Of a stretch of 64,000 nt of DNA, positions 13,908 to 43,670 are shown in pieces. Within the stretch, counting starts at the first letter, position 1; each line of letters starts with the position of its first letter. Under the pieces are notes generated by a model. It was not told the DNA's origin, made no database searches, and saw nothing but the letters and a program-made list of their open reading frames with translations. Source of the stretch: Xiphias gladius (taxonomy: Eukaryota > Chordata > Actinopteri > Istiophoriformes > Xiphiidae); contig NC_053420.1 in NCBI RefSeq assembly GCF_016859285.1, forward strand, positions 22,531,045 through 22,595,044, written 5' to 3'. The position numbers and the translations under genes are program-made.

Positions 13908-15196
13908 TATATATGTGTATATATATACATATATATATATAGATGTATGTATATAACCAGGCTCCTTTGTGGGATGTAAATGAGAATGACAAATTTAATG
14001 TATATTAATCAGCTATTGTTCTTAACATGTGCTTGTTAAAGGTTCATGTTAACATTTATTCCATCAGTGGATAATAGATCAGACTTCAGTGTTAGTTCAT
14101 TTAGGTTTGGTATGATTTACAAGGTCAACGTCTCGGAGTCGCGTGCTTCTGAAATCCCTGAATACATTTCTGGGATTCGCAAGGTAATTTTGTCAAAATG
14201 GAATTCCATATGAAACTATGGCTTCTGAAGGCAGCTGAATCACAGCTTTGTGAATATGGCAGCTAGCTTCCAACATTAAGGGAAAAAAAAAAAAAAAAAA
14301 AAAATTCAAGCAGCTCAGCTTTGTTTGATGGCTTGTGACCATCCATCTTCCTCTTGATCACATTCCAGAGGTTTTCAATGGGGTTCAGGTCTGGAGATTG
14401 GGCTGGCCATGACAGGGGCTTGATCTGGTGGTCCTTCATCCACACCTTGATTGACCTAACTGTATGGCATGGAACATTGTCCTGCTAGAAAAACCAATCC
14501 TCAGAGTTGGGGAACATTTTCAGAGCAGAAGGAAGCAAGTTTTCTTTCAGGATAACCCCTCCTACGTGGCTTGATTCATTGAGCTCATTTGAGGTACTAC
14601 TAGCACTGTTTTTGCCATCCAGCTGCCCATTGCAAGAGGATAATGATGATCACAGCAGTGGTTTTTATACTCTTCCTCGTTAAATAAGATTTGGTTCAGG
14701 TGATCACCTAATCAGTTCCTCATTAAGTAGAATGAGGTGTGCTTGTGTTGGAATTCAACAGATACTGGAATGGAATGGAGTGGTCTCTTAATTTTTTCGA
14801 GAGCTGTATATATGTGTATATATATACATATATATATATAGATGTATGTATATAACCAGGCTCCTTTGTGGGATGTAAATGAGAATGACAAATTTAATGT
14901 AAATTAATCAGCTATTGTTCTTAACATGTGCTTGTTAAAGGTTCATGTTAACATTTATTCCATCAGTGGATAATAGATCAGACTTCAGTGTTAGTTCATT
15001 TAGGTTTGGTATGATTTACAAGGTCAACGTCTCGGAGTCGCGTGCTTCTGAAATCCCTGAATACATTTCTGGGATTCGCAAGGTAATTTTTGTCAAAATG
15101 GAATTCCATATGAAACTATGGCTTCTGAAGGCAGCTGAATCACAGCTTTGTGAATATGGCAGCTAGCTTCCAACATTAAGGGAAAAAAAAAAAAAA
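13394..15196. repeat. Tandem duplication, ~900-bp unit, nearly identical copies
   Basis: The sequence starting ttcaagcagctcagc at 13405 recurs at 14305 and stays collinear through cttccaacattaaggg (ending about 14282 and 15182). Each unit holds the right part of the Tc1 element, its inverted repeat, a TATA-rich tract and about 370 bases of unique flank. I counted roughly nine differences, so the copies are about 99 percent identical. The unit borders are A-runs of about 11 (13394-13404), 22 (14283-14304) and 14 (15183-15196) bases. That pattern fits unequal exchange or slippage between two A-runs. Confidence 0.93.
14283..14806 (-). pseudogene. Second, partial copy of the Tc1 element with transposase fragment
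   Basis: Part of the duplicated unit. It lacks the left inverted repeat and keeps the right one, ending gagctg before TATA. On the minus strand the fragment [20 protein letters not shown] is in frame, unlike copy one, which has lost a T and gained a substitution there. The segment contains the last D of the DDE triad region but too little protein to act. Confidence 0.85.
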
Positions 15197-18100
15197 TCAG
15201 GAGACTATCTGGTTTTGCATTTAGAGAGAAAATAATAGGCATTCATATCCGTGGAAGTGCCAGTAAATTTTCATGTCAAACAAAAATCATGTTGCTTAAA
15301 TATTCATCTACATGATAAATAGTTAATCCAAAATCGAACCGCTCACCATGTTTAAAAAGTAGCTGCATATGCAGTATAGGTGTATATATGATAGTGAACA
15401 ATCACAGCACATCAAGTTTAGTTTCTAATCGCGAATGAACAGTTTCTTCGACACAGAGATTTAATAACCATCTTAATTTCATTAATGGAGGGTCAATTTT
15501 AGTCACTTAATTTTAGTCATGAATTTCTTCAAAGTTCTCATTTGAATTTCAATGGCAGTTCCTGAACTAAAAGTGACACACCATTCAACACAACTAAAGT
15601 CTCAAATTATGTCATGTAGAGATAGCAGGATTTAAGAACAGTCTTTCTGTGAAAGCGGAAAGTTCTTCAGCAGATTCGAATGCACAATGAAGAACTTGAT
15701 GGAAGCTTTTAACTTGAAAAAAACTTTTCAAACTGTCCAACATGAAAGCAGTTGGTACGCTTCAAGAAAAAAATAAAGAGTGGATCTTTCAAAACAGACC
15801 TCTACCGATATTGTTTTCTACAGTCTCATCAAACGAGAGCTCCAGGAGCTGTCTAAATCTGGGAGCAAAAGAAGTTTAGAGAACGGTTTCCCTCCCACAC
15901 ATTTTCAGTTCCTTTCTTGGTGATTTTAATAATCATTCCACAGGTGCACAGGATTTAGATTTATGGCAACTAGATGACAGATGAAAGCGTCAGAAGTCTT
16001 ATTTTCTGCTGTGACAGCTACTGTCTTTCTTTTCCCGGTCTTGTTCCATCTTTGCTTCTGCTATTGCTCCTGCTCGCAAGAATATATGTGTCTGCCGTCA
16101 CATGTTTTGGGAGCTGAGAGTAACAGTATGTCCTGCATACGTCTGTTTTGCATCAGCTTCTCTCTCAGAGTGAAACCAGACTTTCATCTCAAATTCTGAC
16201 ACTTTGAGCTACATGTTTGTGTGTATGAGAAAGAGTAACAGAGAGAGCCAAGCTGACACAGGTTATCCTGTGCAACATATATCCATAACTGTTACATTTA
16301 GTCTAAATCCTGCTTATTTTAAGACTGGCACAGTTCACCTTTTTGTATTTTGGGGTTACAGTAGGTCGATTTGTTAGGAATCCGTTTCTGTGGTTAGTCT
16401 TGAGATATTCCTGTTAAAGAAAGGTCTAACTGTACTAGTATGTGTCTATCTTTGCTGCCCACATACCCAGAGGAAAGCGGCAGATTCTTGTTTTTTCCTG
16501 TGTTTTCCAAAGTCAAGTCAAAGTTACACCCTGAACCTGGTCTGCACTGCCAGTAATAATATTTCTGGCCTGTAGAGGGGCCTCAAGCAAATGGTCCATT
16601 GAGTCCCTGGTACTGGTACTTCCACTAAGTTAAAGAGTAAACAGGTTTGGGTATAAATAAGCAGATTCTATATTCATGGATTTCAGTGTCATCAGGAAGA
16701 AAGCAGAAGAGACAGCTATGTTTATATAGAACACACAGCAAGCTATTTCTATAGACACTCAGAAGAAATAACAACACAAGCAGATTGCTTGGACAAAAAA
16801 AATCTCATCCCAGTTCTTCCAGGTTGTATTAACATTAAATTTAAATGTAATATTTAATATTACCATTTAATTAAATATTAACAGTAAATTTAAATTTAAT
16901 GTTAATACATTAAATTTAATGTATTTAAATTACAGCCACATTTAATTACAACTTCACAAACTGATCCAGAAATTAAATATGATCTCAAGTATCTAGAGGT
17001 AATATGGTATTAAAAGACATTTCAGCACTTTGCAATGGAGAAATTCGCCAAAAGAAATGCTGTTTGTGTTTGACAGTGCCAGACTTGATGGTAAGTAAGT
17101 GTACTATACATAATGAAGACATATTGTAAGTGAAATTGCAACAAATTGTCCAACTGCTTCAATTTACCTTATTCGATTTGAAAATTAATCAAGATTTTTC
17201 TGTTCAGTTAACTAGTAAACACTCACATGGTTTGCAGGTGACACCTTAATATTTTGTTTTGTCTCTTTGTCATCTAGCCATTTACAGACCCACCTTGTTT
17301 TGTAAAACACTAGAGTCATCCAGAATAAACAGTAATTTGAGGTTTTTGCCTGTTTCACCTGCAACTGTAACACCAATAATCCTATTATCCTCACTGACAG
17401 GATGGCGCTTTGGTTTAAACCTTTCACATTTGGATTATACCTGTCAGTAATACTTATTCTTTTGGAAAGTAATTAATTGACTTTTCACCGACATTATAAA
17501 AATCAAAAAACTATTTTTCATTGGCTTTCTTCTTTCAAACCAGCTGGACGCAGACTCATGGTCTGCACCTGCATGAACATCTGTGGACCCCCCCGCCCAC
17601 TTTTCAGTCTTAGAGACATCCTTGTGATGAAATCGTATTGTAAGGAATTCATATGATAGTGTTACTGAATGGAAACCCTGCAACAGTGATGGCTGTGCAG
17701 CTCACTTAGATCTGAATCAAAACTTATATTAAGAGTATTCATCTGAGAAGCTAATAGGAGTCCTGTGTCCTGACTTAAGAAAGTTTAAACATGCAGTCTA
17801 GTTTGTTTTTCCAAGCTGTGAGCTTGCAAAAAAGCTATTTCATCATCAGGAAAATCTCAAATAACGTGAGTAAGATGTTTGTCTGCAAAAGACACCCCGT
17901 GGGTTTCAGGGCTATTTACTCATTGAGTATTAGCAAACCCCAAAGGGTACATCATTAGCATGACCAGAGGAGGTGGGGTGGGACTGGAGAAAACGGGAGC
18001 AGCATCAGGATATGAAAACAAAATGGAAACAACCATAAGACTTTGAAGGACAAGGGAAAGTTCCAATTTTGTAAATTGTATGCACTCGCTTTGTACTGGC

Positions 18101-18310
18101 TGTACCGTTCTTAAGAAATAGAATTCCCTTAATTAAGCCTTAATTTGGGTTCCTCTCATAATAGCTCAGTCAGCCTTCCTCTGTTCCCAGTCCTGTGTTG
18201 AACAGCTGAAATAATTTGTTTGGCCGTACTCTGCGATGCAGGGCGGAAGTCATTGTTTTGTCTGACAGGCGGCTTCGCTTGTTCATCCTAACAACCCCCG
18301 CCCCCCCCCA
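15197..18310. other. Intergenic, no gene recognised
   Basis: AT-rich. Apart from the palindrome at 16826-16908, listed separately, I see no coding exon, RNA gene or known transposon. Short open frames (for example 15981-16199) have hydrophobic stretches but no family resemblance. Confidence 0.55.
16826..16908. repeat. Perfect 21-bp inverted repeat in AT-rich DNA
   Basis: The left arm 16826-16846 (gtattaacattaaatttaaa plus one t) is exactly the reverse complement of 16888-16908. The 41-base spacer is also rich in TTTAAT/ATTAAA and can pair internally. Confidence 0.85.
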
Positions 18311-18333
18311 ACACACACACACACACACACACA
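18311..18333. repeat. Short (AC)n microsatellite
   Basis: About 23 bases of AC preceded by a C-run. A CT-rich tract follows at about 18436-18478. Confidence 0.9.
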
Positions 18334-18445
18334 CACCACCCACCCCTCCTGTCTGCAGCAGGAGCCCTTCGTAATTACATCCAAGCCGTTCCCGTCTCCC
18401 CTACGCTTGATATCACTGCTGACATCCACAAGCACAGCCCCTCCT

Positions 18446-18477
<32 letters not shown>

Positions 18478-18539
18478 CGGTGTGTCTCCGCGACTGGAGA
18501 GCTCTCTCACAAACAAGTGTGCAGTCCTCCCCGCCTCGT

Positions 18540-18729
18540 CTTCAGCTGTGTGTGTAGTGCAGCAGAGCAGATGGAGAAGGAGAAGACGAGGGGGAGACAG
18601 AGACAGATGAGAGAAGGGGAAAGAGCATGGTAGACAGCGGAAGAGGGAACTGTTAAGCATGTGAGCCAAAAGGGAGAATGGAAGCTGCGATATATATTAA
18701 GAAGACAAACTGTTGGCTGAGTCTGTGGG
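18540..18729 (+). other. enho: Putative 5' untranslated exon of enho
   Basis: A purine-rich GC-elevated stretch ending in tgtggg|gtaagt, a strong donor, downstream of pyrimidine tracts that could be promoter-proximal. Mammalian ENHO has a non-coding first exon. There is no transcript evidence here and the 5' limit is arbitrary. Confidence 0.25.
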
Positions 18730-21467
18730 GTAAGTGTGCAGCTAGTATAAATGTAAGACTTTGCTTTGGCATGTGACAGCACATAAAATTCAAAAGTCTT
18801 AGCATCTTGGTGAGCTGAAGTTACCAGCCAGACAATATGAAAGACGAGCCTCTTTCATATCATCTGAGCCTGAACCTCTTAAAATGTGACATAATTAGAG
18901 GGTGAGCTAATGGATACTACACAAGAGAGATCTCTAATTGTGATTGCTGCATCCTCAGACTCTCGGGGGAAATTTAGTCATGAATAACAATCCTCCTTAA
19001 TCTCCTAAGAGTGAAAGAATGGAGGTTCCTCTCCACCTGAGGGTTGAAGGCTGCACCAAAGCCAGATCAAACGCTTTGTGACTTTATCAACCACCTGTCA
19101 CACTCGGTGGGCAGCCAGGTTTCCCGTCCCCACAATTCCCTGAGGGATGGGGGATCTGATTAATGGATCAGACTGATTGATGAGAAGTACTTGCAGGTCT
19201 GTGTGTGATAGTGCTGTCAGTTGTGGGTGTTTTTTAAGTAAAGCTTTCTAACAGCGTATCCCAACTGTTAAGTGTTTTGTGTGTGTGAGTGTGTGTGTGT
19301 GTGTCTATGTGTGTTTGTGTGTGCATGTGTGACAGCAGTGTGTCACCTAGAGACAGAAGGATTTAAGGCTGATAGGAAGAGAGAGTTTCAACTGAGTCAA
19401 GTGGACAATTCACTTGGGGTTATCAACTTGTGATTCACCGGCTTCGTAGAGGAGTTATTTACCACTCGTTTGAGAATGCAAAGCAAACTTCTTTCATTGA
19501 GAACTAGGGCCACTGTTCTTGAGCTTTAAGGATAACTTTCTTATTGTAAATTAGGGCCAATAAAATCTCAACAATGTAAACCAAAAAGCAAATACCCTCT
19601 GCCTCAGTGCAAACTGTTGCCTTGACTAACATGATCGATCATTCCAAATCACATTGTAATTACATTGGAATTAAGGGTGACTGTAAACAAAATGAAATGG
19701 CAGACGATTAAGCGTTCGTTTTTTAATCTAGTGTCTTTATTGCAATAAGATGACTTCAAATTCAAGACGCACATGGTTATCTGCTTTCAATAAATCTATC
19801 TCAGCAAAGGACCAGAATGCACATCGCAATAAAATCTCTAATCATTCAGATACTCTAACATGAGAATTTCTTTCATCCATTCTCAGGATTCCAGATAAGT
19901 GATAATTTTTCAGTCTTTTTCATTTCTATCTTACAAACCCAACTGATCCCAAATACAGCAACTGACAAAGTCTTTTTCTGATTTTGTTCGATGGTTGTTG
20001 TTGGATGTTTTTATGAATTCAAAAATAATTGGACTTGATAAGCACGCTCCAGGTAAACACTATTCCCTCGCTGTAGCAAAAGTTATCATTGTTAACTATC
20101 CACACTACAAGTGCTATTCCAATGTAAATTTATGGATATGCTAATTTACCAAATGGGAAAATAATGGGAGTGAATTTTCAATCTAGTTCTTGATATTGTG
20201 CGTCTGTATTACCATATGGCCCATCTGTGCTGTAAATGTTAATTTGAAGGATTATGAAGAAAGATGAGCATGTCAAGTATGTAGAGGTGTATGTAGAAAA
20301 GCGGAATGGTGCATGTGGAACATCTGATTTGTTACTGAATTTGGGCTCGTTTTTGTGATTCGAAGTACACTTTGCAAGGCGCAGTCATACTTTTGGTGTG
20401 TAGTTAAAGGCATGTAGTGCAATAGTTGAACACATAGAGACAGGATGGGTTTAGGAGAAATCCATTATCATATATTATCAGTGGGTATGTTAGGAATTGG
20501 TAACTATCTTTAAAAGCAGTGCATATTGAAAGTTGTGATAATGGAGTGCAGAGTACAGAACAGCATCTTTTAAGAGTAAATCATATTCTTGTTCATGACA
20601 TGCAGAGTTAGTTATGCATTTGAAAATACAGCAGCCTACGAATATATTTTTCCTTCCAGCAGAGAAAGGCTGGATGAATTTGTTTGCACAGTGTGAGCAA
20701 AATATAAACATAAATAATTAAGCTTCTAAACCTAGATTGTGACACAAAATAGCTGCAAAATTGGCTAATAATGGCCGATCTGCATTAGTACTTAAGTGGT
20801 AGAAATTTCCTTTCAATTGTACAATTAATCAAAATCACAAAACTTTTGGGGCTCTTGGGGTCTGGGGCCATAGGGCAGTTTTGCCTGGTTGGTAATCCAG
20901 CATTGCCAACCATGTGCCAACCGTCTGCAGGTTTTCAATCCAACCAAAGACTCCATTCACTGATGAATAATTCAAGTAGTTGGGGGGAATTCATTGTTAA
21001 AATCACCTGCTGTGGTCATTGATTGGGATGAAAACTTGCAGATTGTTGACACAGGGTTGGCACGGGTGATCTATAAACTGCCGTTGTTACTGCTATAATC
21101 TTAATAAAAATGTATTTTTTTTTGTGTATTAATATGTGTCTGATGGGTGAAGAATTACAAACATGACCTGATGTGTTTTTCCTTTTCGTCACCAATTTCT
21201 TTTGCCACTGAACCCCTGAAATAGGCATTTAAAGGTTTCTTTGAATAGTTTGTCTTTGAACAGTTTTCTCATCCCTAGAGCACACCAGCTCCGAGGCAGC
21301 CATGTGAAAGACCAATGATGCAGCTCTTTCGATGTGCAGCAGATGAATGTTGATATGTAACGTTTGTACAGATTGATATGTGAACTGACTGACACACAGC
21401 TTGTCCCATTTCAAACTCTGCTGGAGTTCAATTATTCCTAATTTCTCTATTTGTTCCTCTCTTACAG
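18730..21467 (+). other. Non-coding stretch before enho, probable 5' intron
   Basis: No coding exon. It holds a (TG)n-rich tract at about 19277-19330 and a foldback element at 20902-21064. The rest is AT-rich unique sequence. Confidence 0.45.
20902..21064. mobile_element. Foldback (MITE-like) element
   Basis: Two arms of about 45 bases face each other: left 20902-20946 includes ccgtctgcaggttttcaatc; the reverse complement of the right arm (about 21019-21064) includes acaatctgcaagttttcatc. The arms match at most positions and the loop is about 70 bases. Similar caggttttcattccaacc arms are, as I recall, widespread in fish genomes. No coding capacity. Confidence 0.6.
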
Positions 21468-21649
21468 ACACTGGCAGGAATTTACTGGAATTGTAAGCAG
21501 CTTTTTGATAGTGCAGACTACTGTGAACTGAGCATTGCCAGAAAGTGCTGTGAGGCTCATCTGTATGTTGGAGTGGTGGTGTGTCACCCTAAAGAAGCTA
21601 CAAAGAAAAACAGATTGTTGAGGAGTAAAGATTCATCTCTGCAGTGAAG
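21468..21649 (+). other. enho: Putative second 5' untranslated exon of enho
   Basis: Bounded by a good acceptor (ttcctctcttacag) and a donor (gaag|gtacgg). It has no long open frame. It would splice to about 21975 (cactgcag), 13 bases before the enho start codon. That acceptor has a weak pyrimidine tract, so the model is tentative. Confidence 0.35.
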
Positions 21650-21987
21650 GTACGGCCAGACTTTCCTGCTGTTTTATCTAAATATTCAGCAAAACCAAAT
21701 GTGCACGGTGCCAAGGAACGCTCCCCTTTCATAGTCACAATGCATATTGATTTTTTGGCCTCACAGTGCACAAGGCATTTAACTACACAGTGGAAATACA
21801 GTCCATAAAATCCATCTTGTGACGTGTAATCATAATCCTGTGGATTCAAGCTTCTACTCTTAAATCTAGACATAGGTGATGCTCAGTCTCACACATTCCC
21901 TGATAATGAACTAAGGACATGATGGAACCAACTTAAAATTTAATATCTAAGTTGACCAACACTGGACACTGCAGTTCAGTTTACATT

Positions 21988-22200
21988 ATGGAATCTGGAG
22001 AAAGCACGACAGGCCTGTCCACAGCTGCGTTGGTGGCCATAGCCTGCAACACATTTGTTGCTATCCTCCTCCTCCTCCTCTGTCTAATCCTCTACCGAGC
22101 CTGCAGGGTCCCCTCTAGCCCCGAGAGGCTGCCGGTGCTGGCTCCGAGTGAAGGAGAAACCCAGCAGATGAACGAGCACAAGTACCTGTTGACCTCCTGA
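21988..22200 (+). CDS. enho: Adropin (energy homeostasis associated protein)
   Basis: A single coding exon of 70 residues; mammalian adropin has 76 and is also encoded in one exon. ATG has A at -3 and G at +4. A short polar N-terminus (MESGESTTG) precedes a membrane segment at about residues 13-36 (AALVAIACNTFVAILLLLLC), matching the adropin block ALIAIVCNGLVGFLLLLLWVIL, and the tail ends HKYLLTS against SYLLQP in human. Adropin is described as a liver and brain peptide affecting metabolism and endothelium, with debate over whether it is secreted or stays membrane-anchored. Only one cysteine follows the membrane segment, so the two-cysteine arrangement of mammalian adropin is not conserved. 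Neighbourhood supports the call: ENHO lies tail to tail with DNAI1 in mammals, as here. Confidence 0.87.
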   Translation: MESGESTTGLSTAALVAIACNTFVAILLLLLCLILYRACRVPSSPERLPVLAPSEGETQQMNEHKYLLTS

Positions 22201-24622
22201 CTTCAGAAGGATGAGTCAAATGTAGCAGCAAGCGATGGCCTCATTACACTCCTCCACAGGAGGGGGACTGAAGGAGCACTGGGACTGACTGCAAGCTATA
22301 ACCTGGCTTGTCCGTTGTAGTTTTTAAAATCAACTGCCAATCTGATGGCAGAAATGACTGAACCCCACAAAGATATCAAGGATCAGCTGTGGTGGAGAGA
22401 CAAAACTATTTTTAAGCAGCCCTCACTTGTCAGATCTCGTCCTTGGTCTGAAAAAGCGCATGGAGGAATGCTGATGTGAATGTATACATTTAACACAGAC
22501 AGCCTGAGGAAAATGGACATGACCACAAGAATGATCAGTAGAAAAAGAGCGGCTAGTCTATTGTTGGAGCTTTCTAAATATATCCTATTTCATACTCTCT
22601 CCTGGAGAAAAAAGAAATAAGTGTGCGTGTCATTGTCACTCATAAATACCAGTGATCTGTGGGGCATAGCGCCTTGCTGAGGGTGTTACATAAGGACTAG
22701 AGAGGCTTAGTTGAGATTTGTGTCCTCTTCAATATGGCCCTCACACAGACATCTGCTTGTGGCTGTTCGTGCTGGACTGAAACACAGGGTGCTAACATAC
22801 AGAGGGATTAATCATATGGGAATCGTACAGATTGCAAAGAAAAACTGCCCATGCCTGGCACTGCAATGTCAGACCCAACAAGGTATGCAATGGAGTTGAA
22901 AGATTTTAGGACGTGCATTGTAAAAGGGTCTCAGGATATATTGGCATTTGCTCAAATGAAAATATAGCTGCTCAAGCTACTATGTGTAGAATTAGAAAAT
23001 TCCAACTTTAGTATATTCCATTTGTAGTACCAAAAATGCACTATGACAGCGATTCACACTGCAGCATCTTCTCCCAAACTACCAATACCGTGGATCTGTT
23101 TTGGTTTACACTGGGACTGGATCATTTTTCTACAAACAAAAACTGATGACATCAGAGTAATTTAAGACATGCGGTAATCACTTAAATATTCTACACAAAC
23201 TGACTCTAAAGAAACAATCCAAAAACACTTTGACATTTCAAGATGAACTGTTCCTTGCTGGAATTGTTCCTTTTCTTTACTGGCCCATTTTTTCAGGTTT
23301 AAGAAAATCGGAATCAAAGAAAAATCGATTGTAAAAGACGCGGAAACACCCATTTCTCCACTGACAATGGCAGACCAGAATGTAATACAGCCGTGAAACA
23401 TGGTAACAAACCAAGCAGAAGTTCATAGTTGCAAGTCATTCTAGTAAAATTAATGTCTAAAGCAGATGTGAACAATGCAAGAGAGAGTGGTTATAGAAAA
23501 AAGGCAAATTACAACACCTCATCATAAAATAAATCCTCGAACTCACTGGGTGTCACACACTGATCATACATAAGAATATCTCTCTGGCTGTATACTAAAG
23601 TTGTTGCAATATAATTGTGGCCTTTGTTTTAGAAGTGTTCTCTCTAGCTGCATGACCACTCTTCCAGCCAACCCAAATGTGATACAGGCGACTACAACAA
23701 TCCACAAAAAAGCAAACATAAACAAACCTTACAAACAATTCAACAGTTCTTTGGCCAACCCTGCAGTTTGCTTCCTATTGCTGCAGTAATGAGGTAACTG
23801 TTGCAGCTGTATTCTCACTACTATCCCATGGCCACAATCATTTATGACGCATTGTCTATATCATGAGGTGATTGAGCAGTCCTCTCTAACGAAACTTGTG
23901 GAGAATGAATCACTCTTAAGGAAAAGAGAGTGCTGTATGAAGAGAAAAGAAGCTCTCTGTAGTAGAGACAGAAAGAAAGAGAGCTTGGGACACTGTGGCA
24001 GCATTTGATTCCTTATGAGCATCAGAGCACTGGGCAGTACTTTCCTGAGAGACAAGATCATTAAGATGGAGGGGACTGGAGAAAAAAGACGAAATAAAGA
24101 CAGACACCACCAAGACTCTAAGCAAAGTTCTTCCCGTAGATGGGATATTAAAGGCTCCTCACTCATCATTGGACGAGTGCCCAGGACAGCATGTGCCAGC
24201 CAAGATAAGTCGTCTGGATATGGTCCACAAGTACTCAATCTATTACGCTAATTTATCACCCCCTGCACTTGCAGTAACTCTACCCCCTCACTTTTTAGCT
24301 TGATCAACTTGGACAATACATATGGCATGGGTTTAATAAATCCCTGCCAGCCAAGTCAATGGAATTCTAGTGTTGCCTGTTTAATATGTATCAAGTGCTG
24401 CAGTGTAAATTAATGCATTATTAACTGAATATGAATAATTAATTAGAAGCTTAAGCGAGATCAGTTGAAAACATTTTTAATAAACATATACAAATTATTT
24501 TCTTGTTATGTCAGTGTTGTTTACTGTTGTACACGCTGAGCAAAAGAAATTTGACTTGTATGAATGAGAGTAAAAGATTGTACCATGCTTCAGTGTAATG
24601 GAGAGAAGCCACGGTTACAACG
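22201..24622. other. enho 3' UTR and convergent interval with dnai1
   Basis: Non-coding between two convergent stop codons. Plus-strand AATAAA hexamers at 23528-23533, 24335-24340 and 24479-24484 could end enho. The TTTAATAAA strings at 24332-24340 and 24476-24484 also read ATTAAA on the minus strand and could end dnai1. Open frames at 23861-24251 lie on both strands and match no family. Confidence 0.55.
24332..24340. terminator. Two-way poly(A) hexamer between enho and dnai1
   Basis: TTTAATAAA reads AATAAA forward and ATTAAA in reverse. A second copy is at 24476-24484, 139 bases beyond the dnai1 stop codon. Functional use is inferred from position only. Confidence 0.4.

Positions 24623-43670
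<19,048 letters not shown>

Noticed and set aside
18283..18782. Several frames of 67-128 codons on both strands around a CT-rich tract
   Set aside because: Low-complexity translations of CT and CA repeats; more likely non-coding promoter or 5' exon of enho.
23861..24251. Minus- and plus-strand frames between enho and dnai1
   Set aside because: They overlap each other, show no family resemblance and lie in the 3' interval of two convergent genes.
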